Below are positions 26,368 to 35,090 of a stretch of DNA of 64,000 nucleotides, piece after piece; the stretch's first letter is position 1; every line of letters starts with the position of its first letter. The notes beneath the pieces were generated by a model. It was not told the DNA's origin, did no database searches, and saw only the letters and a program-made list of their open reading frames with translations. This DNA is from Streptomyces radicis. GTDB lineage: Bacteria; Actinomycetota; Actinomycetes; Streptomycetales; Streptomycetaceae. The position numbers and the translations under genes were made by a program. The stretch is taken from NCBI RefSeq assembly GCF_003626575.1, contig NZ_RBDY01000009.1, positions 167,309-231,308 of the forward strand, written 5' to 3'.

Positions 26368-26721
26368 GTGTCGTTGGGCAGGGGGGATCCGGTCGCGCCG
26401 CCGCCGGGCGACGGGGAGTTCGCGATCATCTTCGCCTCCAAGGAGGCGGCGCGTGGATGGAGCGAGCTGTGTCGGCAGGTCCCCGGAGCGGCCGGTAGGG
26501 CGTGGGAGCAGATGCGCCGTGACCCGGCTCCGTCCTCTCCCACCGAGCGGCACCACCCGCTGAAGGCTGCCCTGGCGACCGCGACACATCAGGGCCGTGA
26601 GCTGCCGGTGTGGCAGATCGAGGTCACCGGTGGCGGGCGTGTCTGGTACCTGTTCGACCGGGAGAGGCGGACCTGCTGGCTGAAGCTGGCCTCTCTGCGG
26701 CACCCGAAGAAGACCGAGTAG
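26368..26721 (+). CDS. Putative RelE/ParE-like toxin
   Basis: A 117-residue basic protein beginning at GTG 26368, 22 bp after the antitoxin-like gene. The order is helix (FASKEAARGWSELCRQVPGAAGRAWEQM), then a region ending in strands EVTGGGRVWYLFDRERRTCWLKLASLRHPKKTE. That matches the RelE/ParE plan in which late strands carry Arg/Lys residues and end near HPK. It probably cleaves mRNA or blocks growth when free of its partner. An in-frame stop at 26362 rules out a longer start. Confidence 0.62.
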   Translation: MSLGRGDPVAPPPGDGEFAIIFASKEAARGWSELCRQVPGAAGRAWEQMRRDPAPSSPTERHHPLKAALATATHQGRELPVWQIEVTGGGRVWYLFDRERRTCWLKLASLRHPKKTE

Positions 26722-26744
26722 CCGTTCCCGCGCCTCCGTGGCCG

Positions 26745-26803
26745 CCCTTCCGGGGAGGGATTCCGGAGGGGCTTCCGGGTGGACGTGGGGAGTCGTGGGC
26801 CCC
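26745..26803. repeat. 59-bp direct repeat, left copy
   Basis: A block starting CCCTTCCGGGGAGGGATTCC and ending GGGGAGTCGTGGGCCC recurs at 27388-27445 with few differences. The two copies bracket the decayed methyltransferase fragment and palindromic copy C, marking a duplicated or inserted unit of about 643 bp. Confidence 0.7.
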
Positions 26804-27072
26804 AACGCGCCGAGAGCTGGGAGCTGTTGATCGACGGCGGCCCGCAGGGTCCTGCGCCCCGGCGGCACCTTGCGGCCAATGTTCACGGACGGGCCGCCCT
26901 TCCCACACCTGCGCGCCCGTTGCCGCTCGTCCACCGTTGCGCCGCCGATCCCGCGCCCGCGCGGCTGCTCGTGGGCCGCGACCTGGCCGACTTCGCGGCC
27001 GGTGCCCCACCGGTCACCGACGCCACGGCCCTGCCGTCCCCACCACCCCCTTTGGGCACGTTCGAGGTGTGA
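26803..27072 (+). pseudogene. Internally deleted duplicate of the spermidine-synthase-like gene
   Basis: Segments of the gene at 24662-25525 recur here in order: the region around CGAGAGCTGGGAGCTGTTGA (24755 in the parent), then a jump of about 395 bp to GTCCTGCGCCCCGGCGGCAC, then another deletion of about 110 bp, then the full 3' end through the identical stop in GTTCGAGGTGTGA. The frame is broken, so no protein is made. The downstream half palindromic element is duplicated with it. Confidence 0.8.
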
Positions 27073-27079
27073 GGTGTGC

Positions 27080-27318
27080 GGCTACTGGCTGGATGTCCTC
27101 CCGTTCGCCGTCGGCCGACTGCTGCTCGCGCGCGCCCTTCCGGCCTGCTCTGGCCGCCGCTCTCGTCGTTGACCGCGCGTACGTTGAGCTGAGGTGGCGG
27201 GCCGGTCCGGGGCGTGGGCGCGCGTCGTTCCGCGGGCTCGCTGGCGCTTATGCCCCGCTTACGCGGGGTCGGGGTCTCTCCTGAAACGGCGCACGTTCTG
27301 TTCAACACGGAGTGTGCA
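27080..27318. repeat. Palindromic repeat element, copy C (half element)
   Basis: A near-identical duplicate of copy B, beginning GGCTACTGGCTGGATGTCC and ending just past AGTGTGC. It was duplicated together with the adjacent methyltransferase 3' end. From 26722 to 27455 no intact gene is present. Confidence 0.78.
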
Positions 27319-27387
27319 CTCGCACCGGCCACTGACGCCGACCTGTCCCCGGCCCCGCGAGGGGCCGGGGACGGGGTTCCCCTGTCC

Positions 27388-27445
27388 CCCCTTCCGGGAG
27401 GGATTCCGGAAGGGCTTCCGGGTGGACGCGGGGAGTCGTGGGCCC
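27388..27445. repeat. Direct repeat, right copy
   Basis: This matches 26745-26803. It lies just downstream of the beta-glucosidase stop (minus strand), so it forms the end of that gene's 3' region. Confidence 0.7.
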
Positions 27446-27455
27446 GCGCGCCGCC

Positions 27456-28874
27456 TCAGCTGGTGGCGGGCAGGCGTCCCGAGGCGGCGATCCCCGCGTA
27501 CCAGCGGGCGCTGGCCTTGGGGGTGCGCTGGAGGGTGTCGAAGTCGACGTGGACGACGCCGAAGCGCTTGCTGTAGCCGTAGGCCCACTCGAAGTTGTCC
27601 AGCAGGGACCACACGAAGTAGCCGCGCACGTCGGCGCCCTGCTCGATGGCCTGGTGGACGGCGGCGAGGTGGCCGTGGAGGTAGGCGATCCGGTCAGGGT
27701 CGTGCACCGCGCCCGCGGCGTCCACCTTGTCCTCGAACGCGGCGCCGTTCTCGGTGATGTACAGCGGGAGGTTGGGCACCTCGGTCCTGAAGCGGGTCAG
27801 CAACTCGACCATGCCGGTCGGGTCGATGACCCAGCCCATGTCGGTGAGCTGGCCGGGCGCCAGGTGGAACTCGACGTCCTCGGAGCCGACCCAGGGAGAG
27901 TGCGTGGACGAGCCGTGGCCGTCGTTGCGCGAGACCACATCGCCGCCGGTGGGGGCGGAGACGACGGTGGGGTTGTAGTAGTTCAGCCCGAGGAAGTCGA
28001 TCGGCTGGTGGATCAGCGCCTCGTCGCCGTCGCGCAGGAACGACCAGTCCGAGGCGCGGGCGGTGTCCCGGCGCAGGTCGTCGGGGTAGCCGCCGTGCAG
28101 CACCGGGCCCGTGTAGATCCGGGTCTGGAGCGTGTCGATGCGCCGCGCGGCGTCCACGTCCTCGGGGGACTCCGTGCGGGGCCTGATGACGCCGGGGTTG
28201 AGCGTGATCCCGATCTCCGCGTTGCGCGGCAGGACCGAGCGGAGGGCCTGGACGCCGAGGCCGTGGGCGACGTTGAGGTGGTGCGACGCCTTGAGCACGG
28301 ACTCGGGCTCCGTGCGCCCCGGGGCGTGCACGCCGGAGCCGTAGCCGAGGAACGCGGTGCAGAACGGCTCGTTGAGCGTCGTCCACATCGAGACCCGGTC
28401 GCCCAGGGCGTCGCCCACGATCGCGGCGTACTCGGCGTAGCGTTCGGCCGTCTCGCGCTCCGGCCAGCCGCCCGCGTCCTCCAGCTCCTGGGGCAGGTCC
28501 CAGTGGTAGAGGGTGATGGCCGGGGTGATGCCCCGTTCGAGCAGGCCGTCGGCCAGGCTCCGGTAGAAGTCGAGCCCGCGCTGGACGGCCGGGCCACGCC
28601 CGGTGGGCTGGACGCGCGACCAGGACACCGAGAAGCGGTAGGCGCCCAGGCCGAGTTCGGCCATGAGGCGGATGTCGTCCTGCCACCGGTGGTAGTGGTC
28701 GCAGGCCACATCGCCCGTGTCACCGGCGTGCACCTTGCCCGGGGTGCGGGCGAAGGTGTCCCAGATGGAGGGGGTGCGGCCGTCCTCGGCGGCCGCACCC
28801 TCGACCTGGTACGACGCGGTGGCCGAGCCCCACAGGAAGTCCGGTGGGAAGACCCGGGGTTGGTTTTCAGTCAT
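27456..28874 (-). CDS. bglC: GH1 beta-glucosidase (cellobiose hydrolysis)
   Basis: A 472-residue cytoplasmic family 1 glycosidase that splits cellobiose and short cellodextrins into glucose. The acid/base is Glu169 in TTLNEP and the nucleophile is Glu375 in YITENG. The N-terminal [14 protein letters not shown] and the C-terminal aglycone motif [15 protein letters not shown] are typical. No signal peptide. It follows cebG in the same direction with its own CebR-type operator overlapping the start codon, as in the bglC of Streptomyces and Thermobifida. It acts on sugar imported by CebEFG. Confidence 0.94.
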   Translation of the reverse strand: MTENQPRVFPPDFLWGSATASYQVEGAAAEDGRTPSIWDTFARTPGKVHAGDTGDVACDHYHRWQDDIRLMAELGLGAYRFSVSWSRVQPTGRGPAVQRGLDFYRSLADGLLERGITPAITLYHWDLPQELEDAGGWPERETAERYAEYAAIVGDALGDRVSMWTTLNEPFCTAFLGYGSGVHAPGRTEPESVLKASHHLNVAHGLGVQALRSVLPRNAEIGITLNPGVIRPRTESPEDVDAARRIDTLQTRIYTGPVLHGGYPDDLRRDTARASDWSFLRDGDEALIHQPIDFLGLNYYNPTVVSAPTGGDVVSRNDGHGSSTHSPWVGSEDVEFHLAPGQLTDMGWVIDPTGMVELLTRFRTEVPNLPLYITENGAAFEDKVDAAGAVHDPDRIAYLHGHLAAVHQAIEQGADVRGYFVWSLLDNFEWAYGYSKRFGVVHVDFDTLQRTPKASARWYAGIAASGRLPATS

Positions 28875-28887
28875 GGAAGCGCTCCCA
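28874..28887. promoter_or_regulatory. CebR/CelR-type operator at bglC start
   Basis: TGGAAGCGCTCCCA, one mismatch from the palindrome TGGGAGCGCTCCCA known as the CebR/CelR site. It begins on the first base of the bglC ATG and covers the ribosome-site region between bglC and cebG. Bound repressor there would block bglC expression. Confidence 0.85.
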
Positions 28888-28929
28888 TTCTTGCTCGTAG
28901 AGAAGGTATCAACCGCGGTGCCGGGGTGC

Positions 28930-29841
28930 TCAGCCCTTGAGCGCTCCGTGCATGATGCCGCCCACGATCTGCTTGCCGAACAGGACGAACGCGATGAGCA
29001 GCGGCAGCGTGCCGAGGAAGGCGCCGGCCATGATCACGCCCTGGTCGGGGATGTAGCCGCGGCCGAGGTTGGTGAGGGCGACCTGGACGGTCGGGTTCTG
29101 CTGGGTGAGCGCGATGATCGGCCAGAAGAACTCGTTCCACGCCGCCACGAAGGTGAGCATCCCCAGCACGGCCATGGCCGGTCTCGCCGCGGGGAAGACG
29201 ACGTGCCACACGACGCGCAGGCTGCTCGCGCCGTCGACGCGCGCGGCCTCGATCAGCTCGGTGGGCAGCGCCTGCGTGAGGTACTGGCGCATGAAGAACA
29301 CGCCAAAGGCGCTCACCATCGTGGGCAGGATGACCGCCTGGAGGTGGCCCGTCCACTCGATCTCGGCGATCGCCATGAACAGCGGCACCACGGTGAGCTG
29401 CGGCGGCACCATCATGGTGCCGATGACCAGCAGCATCATGAAGTTCTTCGCGCGGAACCGCAGCTTGGCGAACGCGAAGCCCGCGAGCGTCGCGAAGAGC
29501 ACGGTGGAGACGGTGATCGCCCCGGCCACGAAGACCGTGTTGGTCATGGCCTTGACCAGGTTGGCGTCGTTCCACGCGGCCTCGAGGTTGTCGAAGAGGC
29601 GGTCGCCGAACCAGAACGGCGGGGTGCGCTCGCTCAGCCTGGCGTTGTCGTGGGACGCGGCGATCGCCGAGTAGAGCAGCGGGAGGATCGACCCGAGGGC
29701 GAAGAGGACCAGGATCAGATAGGTGAGCCAGCCTGCCCGGTGCTGCTGCCCCGCGGCCCGAACGCCCCTGCGGCGCTTGGCCCTTCGGGGCGCGGGGGCG
29801 TCGGTGGCCTCCTCGGGGTGGGTCTGCGTCGCGGTGGCCAT
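28930..29841 (-). CDS. cebG: Cellobiose ABC transporter permease CebG
   Basis: A 303-residue inner-membrane permease of the MalG/CebG type with six hydrophobic helices. The EAA loop for contact with the ATPase reads [24 protein letters not shown]. It carries an Arg-rich cytoplasmic N-terminus of about 35 residues. ATG 29841 shares its A with the TGA of cebF (TGATG) and has GGAG just upstream inside cebF, so translation is coupled. It works with CebF, CebE and a shared ATPase (MsiK in streptomycetes), which is not encoded here. Confidence 0.94.
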   Translation of the reverse strand: MATATQTHPEEATDAPAPRRAKRRRGVRAAGQQHRAGWLTYLILVLFALGSILPLLYSAIAASHDNARLSERTPPFWFGDRLFDNLEAAWNDANLVKAMTNTVFVAGAITVSTVLFATLAGFAFAKLRFRAKNFMMLLVIGTMMVPPQLTVVPLFMAIAEIEWTGHLQAVILPTMVSAFGVFFMRQYLTQALPTELIEAARVDGASSLRVVWHVVFPAARPAMAVLGMLTFVAAWNEFFWPIIALTQQNPTVQVALTNLGRGYIPDQGVIMAGAFLGTLPLLIAFVLFGKQIVGGIMHGALKG

Positions 29842-30878
29842 CACTCCTCCTCTCCGGTGCTGCGCCCCACCCACCGGGTGATGAACGCGTAGAGCAGCCC
29901 GATGACGATCAGCAGCAGGAACATCGTCCAGGCGATGGCCGCGGCGCGGCCGAGGTGCCGGTTGGTCCAGCCCGTCTCGTACATGTAGAGGCCGAGCGTC
30001 TGGTACTGGCCCTGGGCGCCGCCCGACTCGTCGCCGCCGAACAGCATGGGCTCGCCGAAGAGCTGGGTGGCGCCGATGGTGGAGACCACGACGGTGAACA
30101 GGATCGTCGGGCGCAGCGCGGGCAGCGTCACATGCACGAACTGCTGCCAGCGGGACGCCCCGTCGAGCGACGCCGACTCGTACAGGTCGTTCGGGATGGC
30201 CTGCATCGCGGCGAGGTAGATCAGCGTGTTGTAGCCGGTCCAGCGCCAGATGACGATGGTCGAGACGGCGAGCTGGGAGCTCCAGTCGCCCGCCTCCCAG
30301 GAGACGCCGTCGATGCCGACGAGGCCGAGGCCCCAGTTGATGACGCCGTAGTCGCCCTGCCCGAACAGCATGACGAAGACGAGCGTCGCCGCCGCGATCG
30401 AGGTCGCGTACGGGGTGAGGATGGCGACGCGGAAGAACATGCTGCCGCGCATCCGGTAGTTGAGCAGGTGGGCGAGGCCGAGCGCCATCGCGAGCTGCGG
30501 CACCGTGGAGATGATGCCGATGGTGAACGTGTTCGCCAGGGCGTTCCAGAAGAACTCGTCGTCCCACAGGCGCGTGAAGTTCTCGAAGCCCACCCACTCC
30601 AGGTCGTTGGGGTTGTTCAGGTTGACCTGGTGGAGGGACGACCAGCCCGTGTAGAGCAGCGGGAAGAGGCCGAACGCCGCGAAGAAGAGGAAGAACGGCG
30701 CGATGAAGCCGTAGGGGCTGTACTTGATGTCCCAGCGGTAGCGCCGGGAGCGGCGCGCCTGGCGGCGCGCCTCCTTGGGGTCGGGTGCGGGCGCCTCGCC
30801 GTGGGGCGGCTTGTCAAGGCGCGGGGCCGCGCCCCCCGGGGTACCGGGGGGCGCGGCCTGACGGTGTTCAGTCGTCAT
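29841..30878 (-). CDS. cebF: Cellobiose ABC transporter permease CebF
   Basis: A 345-residue permease of the MalF/CebF type. A disordered Pro/Gly/Arg-rich N-terminus of about 50 residues precedes six helices. The EAA loop reads ESASLDGASRWQQFVHVTLPALRP. It begins 13 bp after cebE. The first 20 or so codons contain a very strong hairpin (30826-30857) that may separate expression of binding protein and permeases. Confidence 0.94.
   Translation of the reverse strand: MTTEHRQAAPPGTPGGAAPRLDKPPHGEAPAPDPKEARRQARRSRRYRWDIKYSPYGFIAPFFLFFAAFGLFPLLYTGWSSLHQVNLNNPNDLEWVGFENFTRLWDDEFFWNALANTFTIGIISTVPQLAMALGLAHLLNYRMRGSMFFRVAILTPYATSIAAATLVFVMLFGQGDYGVINWGLGLVGIDGVSWEAGDWSSQLAVSTIVIWRWTGYNTLIYLAAMQAIPNDLYESASLDGASRWQQFVHVTLPALRPTILFTVVVSTIGATQLFGEPMLFGGDESGGAQGQYQTLGLYMYETGWTNRHLGRAAAIAWTMFLLLIVIGLLYAFITRWVGRSTGEEE
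30826..30857 (-). promoter_or_regulatory. Intra-operon mRNA hairpin in cebF 5' end
   Basis: GCCGCGCCCCCCGG / CCGGGGGGCGCGGC forms a perfect 14-bp stem with a GGTA loop. It starts about 20 nt inside cebF and 35 nt after the cebE stop. It could block 3' exonucleases to stabilise cebE mRNA, or slow cebF translation. This placement effect is inference; the fold is seen directly. Confidence 0.6.
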
Positions 30879-30891
30879 GGATCCGTCCTGC

Positions 30892-32232
30892 TCACTCAGC
30901 GACTGCGTTGTCCAGCGCGCTGACCACGTCGTCCCAGGCGTCGTCGGGCGACAGGTCGTTCTGCTCGAGGGCGAGCAGGCCGTCCGTGATGCCCTCCTGG
31001 ATCTGCTGGTCGTACGGGCCGATGACGGTCGTGGGCACGTCCGCGGCGGCCTGCGAGAAGATCTGGCCGATCGGCGCGTCGTTGAAGTAGTCGTGCGTGG
31101 CCTCGAGCACCTCGGGCAGCTGCTGGGCCTCGGCGGAGCTGGGGTAGCTGCCGCGCTCGGTGAACAGCTTGGCCAGCTGCTCGGGGGCGGTCAGCCACGC
31201 GGCCAGGGCGACGGCCTCGTCCTTGTTCTCGCCGGCCTCGGGGACGCCGACGAACGCGCCGCCCCAGTTGGACGGGACGGGGGACTGGGCGACGTCCCAC
31301 ACGTCCTCGCCGCCCTCACCGGCCTGCGACTGGATGTAGCCGAGCATCCAGGCGGGGCAGGAGGGGAGCGTCGCGAAGTCGCCGTTGGCCATGGCCTGGT
31401 TCCAGTCGGGCTGGAACTGCTCGAGGCCGCTCGACAGGCCCGCCTCGGCGGCCTGCGTGGCCAGCTCCCAGCCGGTGGCGACGGCCTCGGTGTCCTCGTA
31501 GGCGATCTCGCCTTCGGCGTTGTAGTACCGCTCCTCGTAGCCCGAGACCACCGCGTTGAACATGCCGCCGGCGGAGTCGAGGAACGCGACGCCCTCGGGT
31601 CCCTCGGCCGCGAACTGGTCGCCGACCGCGAGGTAGTCCTCCCAGCCGCCCGCGAACAGCTCGGTCACCTCGTCGCGGTCGGTGGGCAGCCCGGCCTGCT
31701 CGAAGAAGTCGGTGCGGTAGCAGATGCCGGTCGGGCCGATGTCCGTGCCGAGGCCGATGAGCCGCCCGTCGGGGTCGGTCGCCTGCTGGTTCTTCCACTC
31801 GACGAAGTGGCTCGCGTCGACGTCGGGGTACTCGTTGAAGTCCACCCAGCGGTCGGACAGCTCGGTGGTCATCTCGGCGATGTTGCCGATCTCGATGGCC
31901 TGGATGTCGAGCAGCCCGCTGTTCTGCGAGAGGCGCGTGCGCAGCTGTGTGATGTAGTCACCGTTGTCGGTGATCGAGTCCTGCTCGATGGTGATGTGCG
32001 GGTTCAGCTCCATGTACTCGTCGTAGAGTCCGGACTCCTCGAAGCCGAACTGGCCGAAGACGCCGACCCGGAGAGTGATCTCCTCGTCTCCGTTGCCGCC
32101 GTCGCCGTCGCTGTCGTCGTCGCTCGAACACGCGCCGAGCAACGCCGTGGACATGACGGCGGCCATGCCGACGGCGAGGGCTCTGCCCGCGCGTCGGCGC
32201 GATCGAAGGGTGGTACGTGGTGTGTTGCGCAT
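30892..32232 (-). CDS. cebE: Cellobiose/cellotriose-binding lipoprotein CebE
   Basis: A 446-residue solute-binding lipoprotein. The lipobox is LLGAC with the lipidated Cys at 35, followed by an acidic Ser/Asp/Gly linker and a type 1 extracellular solute-binding domain. ATG 32232 has GGAGGA about ten bases upstream. It is first in the leftward cebEFG-bglC set, downstream of a perfect CebR operator, and divergent from the repressor gene. It captures cellobiose or cellotriose released by the secreted cellulases in this window. Confidence 0.94.
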   Translation of the reverse strand: MRNTPRTTLRSRRRAGRALAVGMAAVMSTALLGACSSDDDSDGDGGNGDEEITLRVGVFGQFGFEESGLYDEYMELNPHITIEQDSITDNGDYITQLRTRLSQNSGLLDIQAIEIGNIAEMTTELSDRWVDFNEYPDVDASHFVEWKNQQATDPDGRLIGLGTDIGPTGICYRTDFFEQAGLPTDRDEVTELFAGGWEDYLAVGDQFAAEGPEGVAFLDSAGGMFNAVVSGYEERYYNAEGEIAYEDTEAVATGWELATQAAEAGLSSGLEQFQPDWNQAMANGDFATLPSCPAWMLGYIQSQAGEGGEDVWDVAQSPVPSNWGGAFVGVPEAGENKDEAVALAAWLTAPEQLAKLFTERGSYPSSAEAQQLPEVLEATHDYFNDAPIGQIFSQAAADVPTTVIGPYDQQIQEGITDGLLALEQNDLSPDDAWDDVVSALDNAVAE

Positions 32233-32345
32233 GACGTGGTCGTCCTCCTGGCGCACTGACGTTGCCTTCCCAGCCGGGTGGTTGCGACACGTGGGGATGG
32301 GGGCCTGGGCTCGGAACGTACGGGTTCTGTAGGGTTTGACAGCCA

Positions 32346-32359
32346 TGGGAGCGCTCCCA
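32346..32359. promoter_or_regulatory. CebR operator, perfect copy, cebE/cebR divergent region
   Basis: TGGGAGCGCTCCCA is a perfect 14-bp palindrome, 114 bp before cebE and 112 bp before cebR. Bound CebR should repress cebE and probably its own gene. Confidence 0.92.
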
Positions 32360-32470
32360 GACGTGATGGGTTGAAGGGTTCCCGAGTGCTGAGCGGGTGT
32401 CAAGGCGTAGAACAGTTCGTCTCGGATTCCGTGATGTAGTTGGATCCTGGGGCGGAAACGGGAGGAAGCG

Positions 32471-33508
32471 ATGGCAATGGCAAGGCGCGGCACCGGTCGC
32501 GACGGAAGACCGACACTTGAACAAGTCGCGGCCCGCGCGGGGGTGGGGCGCGGCACGGTGTCGCGCGTGATCAACGGCTCGCCCCGGGTGAGTGATCGCA
32601 CGCGGGCCGCCGTCGAGCAGGCCATCGCCGACCTCGGCTACGTCCCGCACCGGGCCGCGAGGGCGCTCGCCGCGAACCGCTCCGACGCCATCGCGATGGT
32701 CGTCCCCGAGGCGGAGACCAGGCTGTTCGCCGAGCCGTACTTCTCCGGCATCCTCAGGGGCGTCTCGGCCGAGTTGGCGGACACGGACATCCAGCTGCTG
32801 CTGACGTTGATCCGCACCCCGAAGGAGCGGGCGCGGTTCGCGCAGTACGCCGCGAGTCACCGCGTGGACGGCGTGCTGCTGGTGTCGGTGCACGGCGACG
32901 ACCCGCTGCCCGACCAGCTGGCCGAGATGGGCATCCCGCTGGTGATGAACGGACGCAGGTCCGCCGACGAGCTGGTCCCGCACGTGGACTGCGACAACAT
33001 CGGCGGGGCCCAGCTCGCGGTCGAGCACCTGCTCGGGCGCGGCAGGACGGGCGTGGCGACGATCACGGGACCGGCCGACATGTATGTGGCCAGGTGCCGC
33101 CTCGACGGCTACCGGGAGGCGCTGCGGGCGGCGGGCCGCAAGCAGGACGAGGAGCTGGTCGGGCGCGGGGACTTCACCGAGGAGAGCGGCCACTCGGCCA
33201 TGCGCGAGCTGCTGATCAGGCGGCCCGGGCTCGACGCGGTGTTCTGCGCCTCCGACCTGATGGCCATCGGGGCCAGGCGCGCGCTGCGGGAGATGGGGCG
33301 CTCGGTGCCCGACGACGTGGCGCTCGTCGGCTTCGACGACTCGGCGCTGGCCCGGCACATGGACCCGCCGCTGACCAGCGTGCGGCAGCCGATGGAGGGC
33401 ATGGGGCGCGCGATGACGCGGGCGTTGCTCGCCGAGATCGCCGACGGGCCGCCGGAGCGGCCGCGCCTGGTGCTGCCGACCGAGCTGGTGCGGCGCGCGT
33501 CGTCGTAG
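32471..33508 (+). CDS. cebR: LacI-family cellobiose-responsive repressor CebR (CelR)
   Basis: A 345-residue LacI-type regulator. The helix-turn-helix (TLEQVAARAGVGRGTVSRVINGSPRVS) and hinge are followed by the sugar-binding domain (LVGFDDSALARHMDPPLTSV). GGAGGAAGCG precedes ATG 32471. Position opposite cebE and the TGGGAGCGCTCCCA sites identify it as CebR/CelR, which releases DNA when it binds cellobiose or cellotriose. The six sites in this window mark its local regulon: cebEFG, bglC, and two GH6/GH48 pairs. Confidence 0.93.
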   Translation: MAMARRGTGRDGRPTLEQVAARAGVGRGTVSRVINGSPRVSDRTRAAVEQAIADLGYVPHRAARALAANRSDAIAMVVPEAETRLFAEPYFSGILRGVSAELADTDIQLLLTLIRTPKERARFAQYAASHRVDGVLLVSVHGDDPLPDQLAEMGIPLVMNGRRSADELVPHVDCDNIGGAQLAVEHLLGRGRTGVATITGPADMYVARCRLDGYREALRAAGRKQDEELVGRGDFTEESGHSAMRELLIRRPGLDAVFCASDLMAIGARRALREMGRSVPDDVALVGFDDSALARHMDPPLTSVRQPMEGMGRAMTRALLAEIADGPPERPRLVLPTELVRRASS

Positions 33509-34043
33509 CGGGGCCGGTGGGTCCGGTCGGCGCAGGCGCGTTCGGGGGGCGTGTGACGCGCGGAGAGTGGTGGGTGCGGCGCGTCCGCGCCGGGGTGGTG
33601 CGGGCGCGGAACGGGGCGTGAAGTGGCCCCTCGGGGCGCGCCGTTGCCAGATCGATACCTTCATTTCTTGAACGCGGCGGTGTCGCTCCGTCGGCGTGCG
33701 GGGGCCGTCGAGGGCGCCCGTGGGCCGCCTCGGGCGGTGGTCGGGCGATGCCCGGGTACCCGCCCAACTGCCCACGAAACGGGCGGCGTTCGGTCCCGCC
33801 TCGGCCGCGCGGCGGCGCGGCGTCGGCGGCGGGGGCGCGCCGTGGGGCCCCGGCGTCACGCCCGGTGGCCGCTGATTCCATGCGTTGAACGCAACGCCCC
33901 CTGTCTCGCGCGTCCCTCGCGCCCCGTGGCGCTCGCGGCCCCGAGGCTTGTCGTCAACGGCCTGACGCGGCGTGGCCGAACTGTGCCCGTCGGCCCGTGC
34001 AAGGCGGTCTCCGCGGGCGGCGGAGCGGTTTAAGGTCCCTGTC
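33509..34043. other. Gene-free region downstream of cebR (535 bp)
   Basis: No credible gene. It contains the 13-bp perfect palindrome TGCGTTGAACGCA at 33881-33893, which could be a regulatory site for the propeller-protein genes downstream. Otherwise nothing is recognised. Confidence 0.45.
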
Positions 34044-35081
34044 ATGGCTGTTCGGTACCTGTGCGATCCCGGGAAACTGGACATCCGCAGGCCGCTCCCC
34101 GGGCGGCCCGCCGTGGCGCAGCGCGTGACGGCGGTGGCCGTCTCCGAGGGCGTCGAGCGGGTCGCGGTGGCCACCGCCGCGCCGTGGTTCCCCGGCTGCG
34201 GCGAGCTGCTGCTGTGGGAGAACGCCTCCCACGGTGGGCGTGGGAGCGATCCCGTGCGCCTCGGGGTGGCGCGCCGCACGCCGGGGGTGGCGATCAGGGA
34301 CCTGCTGTTCGGCCCGGGCGGCACGGCGTTGAGCGCGTCGTTCGGCGGGACCGAGGAGCAGCACGTCGGCCAGGTCGCGCACTGGACGCGGCTCGGCGCG
34401 CGCGAGCGGTGGCGGCGCTCCATCAGCCGCCCGTTCTACGCGGGCTACGGCGACTTCGGCGGCGTGCGGCTCGCGGTCAGCGGCGACGGGGCGACGGTGG
34501 CGGGCTGCGACCAGAGCAGCCGCAGCGTCGTGGCCTGGCGCGCCGCGGACGGCGAACAGGTCGCAGAGCCCGCCGGGATCGGCGGCAGCGAGGCCATCGC
34601 GGTCGACGCGGACGGCGCACGCCTGGCGTTCCGGCTGTGCCGCCCGTACGAGCGGGCGCCCGAAGGGGCGATCGCCGTGCTCGACCTGCGCGACGGCTCG
34701 CTCGCCACCCACCCCACGGGTCTTGGCTGGTGCGCGGGCCTGACCTTCTCGCCCGATGGGCGCTCCCTCGCGGTGGTCGGCGCCACCGGGTCGACGGCGG
34801 TCGCGGTGCTCATCGACCTGGCGGGCGGCGCGCCCCGCACCGTTCCGCTGGCCGAGCTCCCGGGCGAGGCACGGCAGCAGGTGGTCCGCCCCGTGTGGGG
34901 CGCGGCGGGCCCGCGCGCGGCGGTGCGCGCCGGGCGCACGGTGACGGTGTGGGACCTGGCCGCGGGCGCGCCCCTGCTCGCGGTCCCCGACCTGGGCCGT
35001 TCGACGGCCTGGGCGCTGAGCCCCGAGGGGCGTGCGCTGGTCGTCGCGAGCCCCGAGCGGGTGCGCGCCCATGATGTGTGA
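34044..35081 (+). CDS. Beta-propeller (WD40-like) protein, unknown role
   Basis: A 345-residue cytoplasmic protein made of repeated WD40-like blades: segments such as RLAVSGDGATVAGCD, AIAVDADGARLAF, LTFSPDGRSLAVVG and TAWALSPEGRALVVAS have the SPDG-type turn and hydrophobic strands. No signal peptide or membrane segment. ATG 34044 is chosen over an upstream ATG (33972) because the earlier part has no propeller features. It is followed 9 bp later by a larger propeller protein, so the two likely act together as binding scaffolds. The partner is unknown. Confidence 0.72.
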   Translation: MAVRYLCDPGKLDIRRPLPGRPAVAQRVTAVAVSEGVERVAVATAAPWFPGCGELLLWENASHGGRGSDPVRLGVARRTPGVAIRDLLFGPGGTALSASFGGTEEQHVGQVAHWTRLGARERWRRSISRPFYAGYGDFGGVRLAVSGDGATVAGCDQSSRSVVAWRAADGEQVAEPAGIGGSEAIAVDADGARLAFRLCRPYERAPEGAIAVLDLRDGSLATHPTGLGWCAGLTFSPDGRSLAVVGATGSTAVAVLIDLAGGAPRTVPLAELPGEARQQVVRPVWGAAGPRAAVRAGRTVTVWDLAAGAPLLAVPDLGRSTAWALSPEGRALVVASPERVRAHDV

Positions 35082-35090
35082 GGACGGGTG

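Noticed and set aside
27388..27445. GC-rich inverted pieces after bglC as a terminator
   Set aside because: The TTCCGGGAGGGATTCCGGAA symmetry is weak, and the block is a direct repeat also present at 26745; termination there is possible but not supported.
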